Shown here: positions 33,470 to 40,702 of the stretch, in pieces
Layout: each line of letters opens with the position of its first letter
How positions within the stretch are numbered: the stretch's first letter is position 1
Source of the DNA: Acidovorax sp. YS12
GTDB lineage: Bacteria > Pseudomonadota > Gammaproteobacteria > Burkholderiales > Burkholderiaceae_C
DNA: 64,000 nt
Direction of reading: 5' to 3'
Assembly (NCBI GenBank): GCA_021496925.1
Contig: CP053915.1
Location: forward strand, 1,302,001-1,366,000
The notes under the pieces: generated by a model
The model's database searches: none
What the model was told of the DNA's origin: nothing
What the model saw: only the letters and a program-made list of their open reading frames with translations
Position numbers and translations under genes: made by a program

Positions 33470-34684
33470 ATGGCGACGGACCCGGCTCCCCGGCGCCATG
33501 GCCCCGTTACCCTGTCGTCGGTGTTCGACGAGGCGCTCGAGCATCTGACCCCCGAGCCGGGCCCCATGCCACCGCCACCGGGCGACGGCTTCCTCTACAG
33601 GGGCAACCGCCACGAGAGCGTGCCCCGTGCGCTGTTCCTCGACCGGCGCCTGACGCCGCTGGAACGCAACGCCTGGCAAGTCTTCCGCCTGCAACTCAAC
33701 GACGACGGCGTGACGGCCTTCCCTACCTATGACCAGTTGCGGCCCTATCTGGCCTCCATGCCCTGCGCGGCACAGGCCTCACACGAGACCGTGGCGCGGG
33801 CCTTGACGCTGCTGCGGCTGACGCGCTGGCTCAGCCTGGTCCGGCGCCGGCGCGATGCCAAGACTGGCCGCATCCTGGGCAACCTCTACGTGCTGCACGA
33901 CGAGCCACTGACGCCCTTCGAAGCGATGCAGTTGGACCCGGACTACCTCGGCCTAGTCAGCCAGGCGCTCACCCATGCCGCCAAGGCGGTGCAGGTCGTG
34001 GGCGCGAACACGCTGCGCGAGATCGCCGAAGACCCCTTGCTCAACGGCCGCACGCTGCCGACGCGCCTGCAGGTACTGACCCAGCGCATGGCGCGGCATG
34101 GCTGGGCGACTGAAAGTTATCCACAGGGCGAGGCCGGCCACGAATCCGAAGAAGGCCCAGAAGCCCTTCTTCGGAATGGCGCACGCCCGTCTTCGGAATC
34201 CGAAGCAGGGGCGAAACCCGCGCCGGACGGCGCTCTTCGGAATCCGAAGGAAGACCGTACAGTACGTAGTAGTCGTATCAATGAAGTACGTACAGTACCG
34301 CGTGCACGAGGGTTGCAGGGCTTGCAGTTGCCCCAGAGCTTCCTGGGCCTGAAGGACGAGCAGCAAATGGGCGCCGCGGTGGCGCTGCAGCAGGTGGACG
34401 AGGCCCTGCGCCAGGCCGTGCTCGACGAGTGGGCCGCGCGTTGCCGCAGCAGCACGGTGCGCAATCCCGCTGCGTACCTCTTCGGCATCATCCAGAAAGC
34501 GCTCCGGGGGGAGTTCAGGGCATGGGCGGCCGAAGGCGAGGAGTTCACAGGCCGTCACCCGACCACCGCCCCGCCAGGGCCCCCCTCCCCGCCACCCCCA
34601 CCGGGGGACGAACAGCGCCCAGCGCACCCCGACGTGGCCAAGGCACATCTGGCGCGGATACGGGCTGCGTTGCGTGGCCCCTGA
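33470..34684 (+). CDS. STY4528-family pathogenicity-island replication protein
   Basis: A 404-residue protein: disordered start, a winged-helix-like domain (LDRRLTPLERNAWQVFRLQL...TYDQLRPYL) near residues 55-130, a low-complexity linker at about 215-285 and a C-terminal helical domain (LDEWAARCRSSTVRNPAAYLFGIIQKALRGEFRAW), ending with a Pro-rich tail. Family naming comes from SPI-7 replication studies. Its linker-coding DNA contains a DnaA box and iteron-like repeats, so the gene may carry its own origin. It starts 3 bases after DUF2857. Confidence 0.88.
   Translation: MATDPAPRRHGPVTLSSVFDEALEHLTPEPGPMPPPPGDGFLYRGNRHESVPRALFLDRRLTPLERNAWQVFRLQLNDDGVTAFPTYDQLRPYLASMPCAAQASHETVARALTLLRLTRWLSLVRRRRDAKTGRILGNLYVLHDEPLTPFEAMQLDPDYLGLVSQALTHAAKAVQVVGANTLREIAEDPLLNGRTLPTRLQVLTQRMARHGWATESYPQGEAGHESEEGPEALLRNGARPSSESEAGAKPAPDGALRNPKEDRTVRSSRINEVRTVPRARGLQGLQLPQSFLGLKDEQQMGAAVALQQVDEALRQAVLDEWAARCRSSTVRNPAAYLFGIIQKALRGEFRAWAAEGEEFTGRHPTTAPPGPPSPPPPPGDEQRPAHPDVAKAHLARIRAALRGP
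34117..34298 (+). other. Putative replication origin (DnaA box plus iterons) inside the replication gene
   Basis: TTATCCACA, a perfect DnaA box, at 34117-34125. Repeats of CTTCGGAATCCGAAG follow: full copies at 34191-34205 and 34235-34249, half copies at 34142-34151 (inverted) and 34169-34177. Then GTACAGTAC occurs at 34257-34265 and 34290-34298 and AGTACGTA at 34261-34268 and 34285-34292. The region encodes a variable linker of the protein, so the DNA itself is probably under selection. Confidence 0.6.
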
Positions 34685-34692
34685 TGGCTCCT

Positions 34693-34711
34693 GCTATCCC
34701 CAGGGGATAGC
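34693..34711. repeat. ICE palindrome 1 (CTATCCCC-A-GGGGATAG)
   Basis: A 17-bp palindrome with one extra flanking G-C pair. The same sequence, inverted, is at 37014-37030; related palindromes are at 37088 and 39130. It lies 9 bases after the replication-gene stop. Confidence 0.8.
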
Positions 34712-34884
34712 CTGGGCCCGCAATCATTTGCCACGAAGGGGAGCGATCTTGAGCAACACTCCTTCCGGGTCATACATGCGCAGTTGGTCCGCAGGCCGAG
34801 CAGAACGTCGGTGGATCGCCAGGTTGGTGCCATCGGGGCGTGCCTGCGAAGGCTTCAACCGGTGGCGTTCTTGGCAGTTTCAAC

Positions 34885-34941
34885 CTAAGATTTGCTGCGC
34901 AGCAAACTTAGGCATTTATGCTATATTTGCTGCGCAGCAAA
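34885..34941 (+). promoter_or_regulatory. Twin operator palindromes upstream of the AbiEi-like gene
   Basis: TTTGCTGCGCAGCAAA occurs twice, at 34891-34906 and 34926-34941, 35 bases apart. The first is further bracketed by CCTAAG/CTTAGG. The second ends 9 bases before the ATG at 34951. AbiEi antitoxins are known to repress their own promoter by binding two inverted repeats, which this layout fits. Confidence 0.75.
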
Positions 34942-34950
34942 TCAAGCCGT

Positions 34951-36069
34951 ATGCCCGACCACACCACCGCCCTCCTGGACCGGTTCGTCACTGAGTTGCA
35001 CGACGCAACCTCGATATCGCTCGCACGCCGGAAGATGGAGGTGCCGTTTGCGACCGACGACAGCCGGGCACGGCTCGATGCGTTGCTACGCATGACCCTC
35101 CCGATGGGTGACAAAGTCGAGTTGGCCGTCGAAGTGCTGAGGGCGGGATACCCGCGCGACGTCCGGCTGGCCGTCCATCAGCTCCATGCCTATCAGGCGG
35201 CACGCCGAGACAGCGCCGTGCCGCTGGAACTGTGCGTCCTGGCTGACTACCTCAGTCCCGGCTCCCGCAAGGAGCTGAAGCACGCCGGCATCAACTACTA
35301 CGACGGCACTGGCTCGATGCACTTCAAGCACCGAACCTATCTGGTGGTCGTGGAGCGCGAGCCGCGCAACCCGTCGCCGCGTCGGGCCCAGAAACTGTTC
35401 TCGGGTGCACGCGAACAGGTGGTCCACGCCTTGCTCGAACACTGGCGGCAGACCGGCGGCCAGGACTTCATCTCGGGCGCCGAACTGGCTGAACGAGCGC
35501 AGACCTCCCCCTACACCGTATCGCTCACGATGCAGGAGCTTGAACGGGAGGACTGGGTGGAGACCACCGGCAAAGGCCCTGCCCAACGCAGGCGCGTGTC
35601 CGATGCCGCCGGACTGCTCGATGCCTGGGCCGCCGACTGGACCTCACGGCGCGAGCCAATAACCCGCTGGTACACCTACGCGCCGCAGTCCAACCCCACG
35701 GACGCACTGCTGTCGCGCCTCGCCCATCGTCAAGGCTGGGCCATCACCGGCGCGGCCGCGGCCAATGCCGTGGTGGCTCATCTCACCCATGTCGATCGCG
35801 TGCAGGTCATCGTGCCGCCGGGCCAGGCCGAAGCCTGGGGCCATGACTTGAAGCTCAAACCGGTCGACAAGGGCGCGAACGTCGTCTTGATCGAGCGCGA
35901 AGGCGCGTCCCTGATGTTCCTCGACGAGCATCCCGAACGGCTAGGCTCGCGCTTCGCGAGCCGCTTCATCCAATATCTGGACCTGCTGGACAGCTACGGC
36001 CGCAACAAGGAGTTGGCCGACGAGTTCCGGCGCAGGGCCTTGAAGATCGAGAAGGCGCCTACGCCATGA
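34951..36069 (+). CDS. abiEi: AbiEi-like type IV antitoxin/autorepressor
   Basis: A 372-residue protein: N-terminal helical region, a core with CVLADYLSPGSRKELKHAGINYYDGTGS and a winged-helix segment near residues 165-205 (GAELAERAQTSPYTVSLTMQELEREDWV), then a C-terminal domain ending in KIEKAPTP. Length and order fit long AbiEi-type antitoxins. The frame is open to an ATG at 34918, but that start would lie between the two operators; 34951 is preferred. It overlaps the nucleotidyltransferase gene by 4 bases (ATGA). Confidence 0.8.
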   Translation: MPDHTTALLDRFVTELHDATSISLARRKMEVPFATDDSRARLDALLRMTLPMGDKVELAVEVLRAGYPRDVRLAVHQLHAYQAARRDSAVPLELCVLADYLSPGSRKELKHAGINYYDGTGSMHFKHRTYLVVVEREPRNPSPRRAQKLFSGAREQVVHALLEHWRQTGGQDFISGAELAERAQTSPYTVSLTMQELEREDWVETTGKGPAQRRRVSDAAGLLDAWAADWTSRREPITRWYTYAPQSNPTDALLSRLAHRQGWAITGAAAANAVVAHLTHVDRVQVIVPPGQAEAWGHDLKLKPVDKGANVVLIEREGASLMFLDEHPERLGSRFASRFIQYLDLLDSYGRNKELADEFRRRALKIEKAPTP

Positions 36070-36980
36070 ACGAGAAGTTCAAGACCGCGGCGGGCTACAG
36101 CGCCGATCTCACCCGCGACTGCGAGACGGCTCTGGTCGTGCTGTTGCAGGCGTTCGGTTCACTCAAGAACACCTTGCGTCTCGTCGGCGGACTCGTGCCG
36201 CGCTACCTGACGCCAGCCCGCCCGCCCGAGGTTCCCCCGCATGCAGGCACCACGGATGTCGATGTGGTCTTGAATGTATCGGTGTTGGCTGCCAGGGGCG
36301 TCTACGACAAGCTGCGCAGGCAGCTCAAGGACAACGGCTTCGTCCCCTATGAACCGGCCCCCGGCAAGGTCAGTAGCTGGCAATGGGTGTATGAACTGAA
36401 CGGCCACCCGGTGCGCATCGAGTTCCTTCAGAACACCGACGATCCGGACGAGAGCGGCAAACTGGGAACGGTCGATGGCGAAGGAGTCTCCGCTGTCCAG
36501 TTCCTCCATGCGGGCGTGGCCCACGAGTGGTTCGAGGAACATGCCATCACCACCGAACTGCCAGGGGGCAACGGCGTGGTGACCGAGGTGGTGCGTTTCG
36601 CCGACGTTGTGGCTTTTATCGTTTTGAAGGCGGTGGCTTTTCATCAGCGGCACGAACACAAGGACGTGGCCGACCTCGTTCACGTCATGCGCTACTGGGG
36701 GTCGATCGATGACCTGGCATCGCTCTATGCACAGCGGCAGTTGGACAGCCCCCACAGCGGCATCTTGGGCGAAGTGCTGCAGTTGCTGGAAGCGCATTTC
36801 TGCGACAGCGAAGACGTCGAGGGCTGGCGCAAGGACGGACCGGCCAAGTTCGCGAACTTCCATCAGATCGGCCAGCCCGGCAGCGACGAATTCGTCCGCG
36901 AGCAGCGGGACGTGAGTGCCATGGTGGACTACTTCGTCGGCCGGGTGCGCGAGCAGTTGTCTCCGTCGTCGGAACCCTGA
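36066..36980 (+). CDS. abiEii: AbiEii-like nucleotidyltransferase (putative toxin)
   Basis: A 304-residue protein with the polymerase-beta-type start LVGGLVPRYL (GG about residue 41-42) and metal-binding TTDVDVVL (two Asp near residues 63-65), as in AbiEii/MenA nucleotidyltransferases that inhibit growth by modifying tRNA or NTP pools. A long helical C-terminus contains VVAFIVLKAVAFHQRHEHKDVADLVH, where the conserved K...H/KD pattern is typical. Translationally coupled to its antitoxin. The module lies between two copies of the ICE palindrome. Confidence 0.78.
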   Translation: MNEKFKTAAGYSADLTRDCETALVVLLQAFGSLKNTLRLVGGLVPRYLTPARPPEVPPHAGTTDVDVVLNVSVLAARGVYDKLRRQLKDNGFVPYEPAPGKVSSWQWVYELNGHPVRIEFLQNTDDPDESGKLGTVDGEGVSAVQFLHAGVAHEWFEEHAITTELPGGNGVVTEVVRFADVVAFIVLKAVAFHQRHEHKDVADLVHVMRYWGSIDDLASLYAQRQLDSPHSGILGEVLQLLEAHFCDSEDVEGWRKDGPAKFANFHQIGQPGSDEFVREQRDVSAMVDYFVGRVREQLSPSSEP

Positions 36981-37013
36981 CCGCATCAACTCGGGATCCG
37001 CCGCACCGCCGAC

Positions 37014-37030
37014 CTATCCCCTGGGGATAG
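37014..37030. repeat. ICE palindrome 2 (CTATCCCC-T-GGGGATAG)
   Basis: Exact reverse complement of palindrome 1; it ends the AbiE module 34 bases after the nucleotidyltransferase stop. Confidence 0.8.
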
Positions 37031-37087
37031 CCCCTGACGCCCTGGTAAGCAAGTAGGAGTATCACGCGGGGTTTGCCGATGCTCCAG

Positions 37088-37103
37088 CTATCCCCAGGGT
37101 ATC
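37088..37103. repeat. ICE palindrome 3, degenerate
   Basis: CTATCCCCAGGGTATC, which differs from palindrome 1 by loss of one G and one change in the right arm. It lies 112 bases upstream of the PFL_4669 gene. Confidence 0.6.
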
Positions 37104-37214
37104 GTCACCATCCAGCCTTGGCCAACCGGGCATGCGCCGGATGCGGTTTGTTGACTGACCGCCTTCCGGTCCATATCCATGCTGGCGACTCGTTTCCCCT
37201 TGCGAGTCGTCCTC

Positions 37215-38015
37215 ATGGCCACGAACGAACCTCTCCAACTCAACCTCGGGTCGCTGCGTAGCGCAATGTCGCTGACGCTGCACACGCACCACGCCTCCCG
37301 CATCTGGCACGGCCGCGCACCGGCCGAGGGACGCCCCGGCATCGTCGGGCTCAACGGCTTCATCAGCGTGATGACCAAGATGAAGCGCGGCGCCGAGCAG
37401 GACGACCCGTACAGCGACTGGTGGATGCTGCGCATCGAAGACAAGCTGGAGCAGACCAGGGAGGTGCTCAAGACGCTGCGGGAACAGGTGGACCAGACGC
37501 TGGCCGATGTCCCGCCCGCGCTCAGCCTCGGCGAGAACCTGAACGTGCAGCCCGTGAAGCTGCCGCTGTTCGTGAACGCCCAGCTCGGCTTCATGGCGGT
37601 CTACCTGCTCGCCGACTACGACGATCTGGCGCGGCGCCTGATCCTGGCGCACCACACGGCGCTGATCGACCGCGGCACGCTCGAACGCTGGCTCGCCGAA
37701 GGCGCGCATGCGCTGCGCAGCCTGTTCAGCCTGGCCCAGCAGTACCGCTTCTCCGGCTGCACCCGCGGGGATTTCGCGGCCAGGAACGCTGCGGCGCGCG
37801 CGGCGCTGGAGAAGTTCGGCGAACTGCCCGTGGAGGTGATGACGGGCACGCGCCGCTCCCGCTTCGCGCCGCCGATCGCGCGGCGGGGCACCGCCTCCGA
37901 TGCATCCGAAGCGCCTGCAGTCCCGCCAGAGGCCGAGGCCCCTGCCCCCGTGGCGCCGGATGACGGGGCCAGCGCGGCCGGGACGGCGGCAGACGACGGG
38001 GACGCCACGGCATGA
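37215..38015 (+). CDS. PFL_4669-family ICE protein
   Basis: A 266-residue protein with the family start LNLGSLRSAMSLTLHTHHASRIWHGR, GLNGFISVMTKMKRGAEQDDPYSDWWM near residue 52 and a disordered Ala/Pro-rich end. It is a marker gene of PFGI-1/clc-type ICEs, placed between the replication genes and ssb. The biochemical role is unknown. The start ATG 37215 overlaps nothing; the stop overlaps the DUF3158 start by 4 bases. Confidence 0.92.
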   Translation: MATNEPLQLNLGSLRSAMSLTLHTHHASRIWHGRAPAEGRPGIVGLNGFISVMTKMKRGAEQDDPYSDWWMLRIEDKLEQTREVLKTLREQVDQTLADVPPALSLGENLNVQPVKLPLFVNAQLGFMAVYLLADYDDLARRLILAHHTALIDRGTLERWLAEGAHALRSLFSLAQQYRFSGCTRGDFAARNAAARAALEKFGELPVEVMTGTRRSRFAPPIARRGTASDASEAPAVPPEAEAPAPVAPDDGASAAGTAADDGDATA

Positions 38016-38564
38016 CGGCGACATCGTCCGGCGGCGCACCGGCGCGCTTCGCTCCGCTGGAACAGGCGGACTTCCAGCGGCTGGAACACGCGGGCTACCT
38101 AAAAGGCCTTTTGATGCCTTTTAAAGGTAAGGGGCCATTGGACACCTGGGCCAGCCAGTGCCAGGCCTTGCGCGACGGCCTCGTGGTCCTGGCGCAGCGG
38201 CGCGTATTGACCCAGGCGCGCGCCTATCCCTTCAGCCTGCTCGGCGCGCAACTGGCCCAGCAGACGACTGGCCCAGCAGACGACTGGCGCAGGCACGGCG
38301 TTCCTGCGCTGGCGCAACCAGGACCGCTCCGCGATGGGCGTGTCCCTGTGGGAGGCGCTGCTGGCCCAGCGCTCGACGCCCGCCTCGCTGATCGGCGACC
38401 TGTACGCGATCGAGCGCCAGCGCGTCGTCCTCAACATGCAGATCAGCCTGACGCACAGCATCGCGCGCCAGGCGCTCGAATGCGCCAGCAAGCTGGCCCA
38501 TGCCGAGGCGGTCTACCTGCACCGGATGGACGCGGACCGGACGCGCCCACGGCCGGTTCCTTGA
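38012..38564 (+). pseudogene. DUF3158 ICE gene, frameshifted by a 16-bp tandem duplication
   Basis: The start MTATSSGGAPARFAPLEQ and the segment RRVLTQARAYPFSLLGAQLAQQTTG are normal. Then the 16-bp unit GCCCAGCAGACGACTG occurs twice in tandem (38255-38270 and 38271-38286) and shifts the frame. Removing one copy restores AGTAFLRWRNQDRSAMGVSLW and an ending at 38564, giving a DUF3158 protein of about 178 residues. As it stands, the shifted frame has no stop before ssb and joins it in frame, giving one 353-codon frame ending at 39073. Confidence 0.85.
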
Positions 38565-38626
38565 ACCTCAGCACCTGCACGGATGCCCCGGCGCAGGATC
38601 ATTCCCACCACCATGGAGGATTCACC

Positions 38627-39073
38627 ATGAGCACCCATTTCAGCGGCGAGGGCAACATCGGCTCCGCGCCGGAATACCGGGAGTTTCCCAACGGCAACGA
38701 CGAGCCCAGCAGGCTGCTGCGCCTGAACGTCTATTTCGACAACCCGGTCCCGAAGAAGGACGGCACCTATGAGGACCGCGGGGGCTTCTGGGCGCCGGTG
38801 GAACTGTGGCACCGCGATGCCGGGCAGTGGCTGGCGCTGTACCAGAAAGGCATGCGCGTTCTGGTCGAAGGCCGCACGGTGCGCGACGAATGGGAGGATT
38901 CGGAATCGAACGAGCGCGTCACGTTCAAGGTCGAGGCCCGCCGCGTCGGCATCCTGCCGTACCGCCTCCAGGCCGTCACGCTGAGCCCGAAGCAGCAGGA
39001 GATCGAAACGGAACCCAGGCCGAAGGAAGCCAAGGGCGCGAAGACGCCGAAGGATGCGAAAGCCAAGGGCTAG
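38627..39073 (+). CDS. ssb: Single-stranded DNA-binding protein of the ICE
   Basis: A 148-residue SSB of the ICE-specific type: OB-fold start MSTHFSGEGNIGSAPEYREF, FWAPVELWHRDAGQWLALYQKGMRV in the middle and a Lys-rich C-terminus ending KDAKAKG without the acidic DDIPF tail of chromosomal SSB. It should coat transferred or replicating ICE DNA. A strong ribosome-binding site (GGAGG) precedes ATG 38627, so it can be made independently of the DUF3158-fusion frame. Confidence 0.9.
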   Translation: MSTHFSGEGNIGSAPEYREFPNGNDEPSRLLRLNVYFDNPVPKKDGTYEDRGGFWAPVELWHRDAGQWLALYQKGMRVLVEGRTVRDEWEDSESNERVTFKVEARRVGILPYRLQAVTLSPKQQEIETEPRPKEAKGAKTPKDAKAKG

Positions 39074-39129
39074 CACCGCTGCGCGGGCGGCCGCGACGGA
39101 TCACGGCCATCCTCTCTGCGCCAGCCTCG

Positions 39130-39146
39130 CTATACCCGGGGTATAG
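39130..39146. repeat. ICE palindrome 4 (CTATACCC-G-GGGTATAG)
   Basis: A perfect 17-base palindrome in the 107-base gap between ssb and the convergent phosphatase-family gene. It differs from copies 1 and 2 by compensating changes in both arms (C to A, G to T), so the symmetry is conserved. Confidence 0.75.
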
Positions 39147-39180
39147 GGCCATCGGCGTTGCGCGGACCCAAGGCGCCCGC

Positions 39181-40268
39181 CTACCAATCGAGCACAACCG
39201 ACACCGGCTTGTGGTCGCTGGGACGGCTGTCGCGCGACGCCTCCGAGTTTCCAACCACGCCCATCTGCCAGGCCGCCTCCTCGACCTGGCAACTGCCGGC
39301 CTTGATGGCGTACGCGCCCAGGCCGCTCCAGATGGCAGGTGACACGACGATGTGGTCGATGAGTTCACCCACGATCTGGCCATTCTGGAGCGGGTCAGGA
39401 AACCGCGTCGTGCTGGCGGACGACAGCACGGCGGGGTCCATCGCGTGCTTGAAGTAGGTGTTCGGATCAAGGAAGGAGCCCACCAGCTCATCAAGAATGC
39501 TCTTGGTGAGGAACTCGGTTTCCATGAGGTCCTTGAAAGGCCCGTCGTTGAAGTCGCCGACCACCACGACGCTGGCCTGCGCTGGGCCGACGGCCACGAC
39601 GGAAGTCAGGACTTCCCGGAGGCGAACGATTTCCGCCGAAAGCTTCTGGCGGCTGCTGAGCGCGTCAAGGACCGGCCCGGGGTTGGCTCCCCGTTCGTCC
39701 CACTGCCTCTTGGTCTTGAGCAGCGAGAACTTCGACTTGGTGTGAACGCCGCCGAGGATGAGATCCTGCCCGGCGGCAAGCTCGGCCCGCAGCAGGAGCG
39801 GATAGCGCGCGAGGCTGTGCTGCTTCCGGTCGGCCGCGGCGATCTTTCCCCAAGGGTAGAACGGAACGTTCCGCCAGAGCTTCTGCGGTGTGCTTCCAGC
39901 GGGCAGCCACGGTGTCACCTTCTGGGCAAGGCTCCTGCGCACCAGTGCATGGATGGCCTGATCGGTCCGGTTTGACCGGTGGACCGCATACTCGTCGTCC
40001 AGGAATGTCTTGACGAAGAGTTCCATCTGTTCCTGCAGCGGTGGCCCCTCCTGGACAAACAGCACGTCCGGATCCACGGCCCGGATGCCGGCGGCGATGC
40101 GCTGGCACAGGCCGTGAATGTCACCGATGGGGCCCAGCCTGATACCCCCGGCGCTTTTGCGAACGACTGGGGAACCACCTGGTCCGCGAGCCAATCGGCA
40201 TCGCGCCTGGCGCCGAAGAACGACGTCATCCACTCGATGTTGTACGTGCAGACTTTGATCTGTCCCAT
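39181..40268 (-). pseudogene. Endonuclease/exonuclease/phosphatase-family gene, frameshifted
   Basis: The start MGQIKVCTYNIEWMTSFFGARRDADWL carries the family YNIEWM motif in one frame; from about 40145-40158 the protein continues in another frame with GGIRLGPIGDIHGLCQRIA, VLFVQEGPPLQEQ (catalytic Glu), VVVVGDFNDGP and a final SDHKPV (catalytic Asp-His). A one-base loss near the run AAAA at 40155-40158 explains it. The intact protein would be a Mg-dependent nuclease or phosphodiesterase of about 361 residues. Confidence 0.85.
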
Positions 40269-40702
40269 GTGAGGCCCTCCCGTCCTTCGCAAAACGCCCG
40301 GCCAGCGGCGCTGGTGGTTTGCTGGCGCGCCGGACGACCGCTGCTGTTCCATTCGGGCCGCCGCTCACCGTACTGCAACGGCCTGCGTCGCTCTTCGTGC
40401 ATGTCGCGCCAGCGGCCATCCTTCTGGCAACGCACAGTCCGTCCGCACAGTTTAGCGAGGGGGCGCTGTCGCGCCCAGGGACCGGAAAGCCCGACGGTTG
40501 CCTGGCTGGCCATGGCCGAAGCCATAGGCAGATGCCAATCCCTCCACCATCCGCACTCCCCGGCTTCCGTTTCTCCGGCACGGCATGCACGCTGCACCCA
40601 GGCAATCCGGTGCCTGCCGGGTCCGCCTTATTGGCTGCCGTCACGGCGGCATTCGGAGATGCTGACGGCCAGTCGAGATCGTCACGCACACCCGGAGGCT
40701 TC
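40269..40702. other. Non-coding gap upstream of topB
   Basis: 434 bases between divergent genes. It has short GC-rich hairpins, such as GGGCGC-TGTC-GCGCCC near 40463-40478, and two near-palindromes around ATGGCC. I see no open frame I can support and no clear promoter, although two promoters would be expected here. Confidence 0.4.

Noticed and set aside
34140..34298. A CRISPR array
   Set aside because: The repeats are short palindromic iterons with irregular spacing inside a coding gene; no cas genes are present anywhere in the window.
34951..36980. A restriction-modification pair
   Set aside because: No methylase or nuclease motifs; the first protein has an AbiEi-like winged helix and the second a nucleotidyltransferase GG and DVD motif.
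38012..39073. A natural DUF3158-SSB fusion protein
   Set aside because: The join depends on a tandem 16-bp duplication, the part between is out-of-frame sequence, and ssb has its own strong ribosome-binding site and start.
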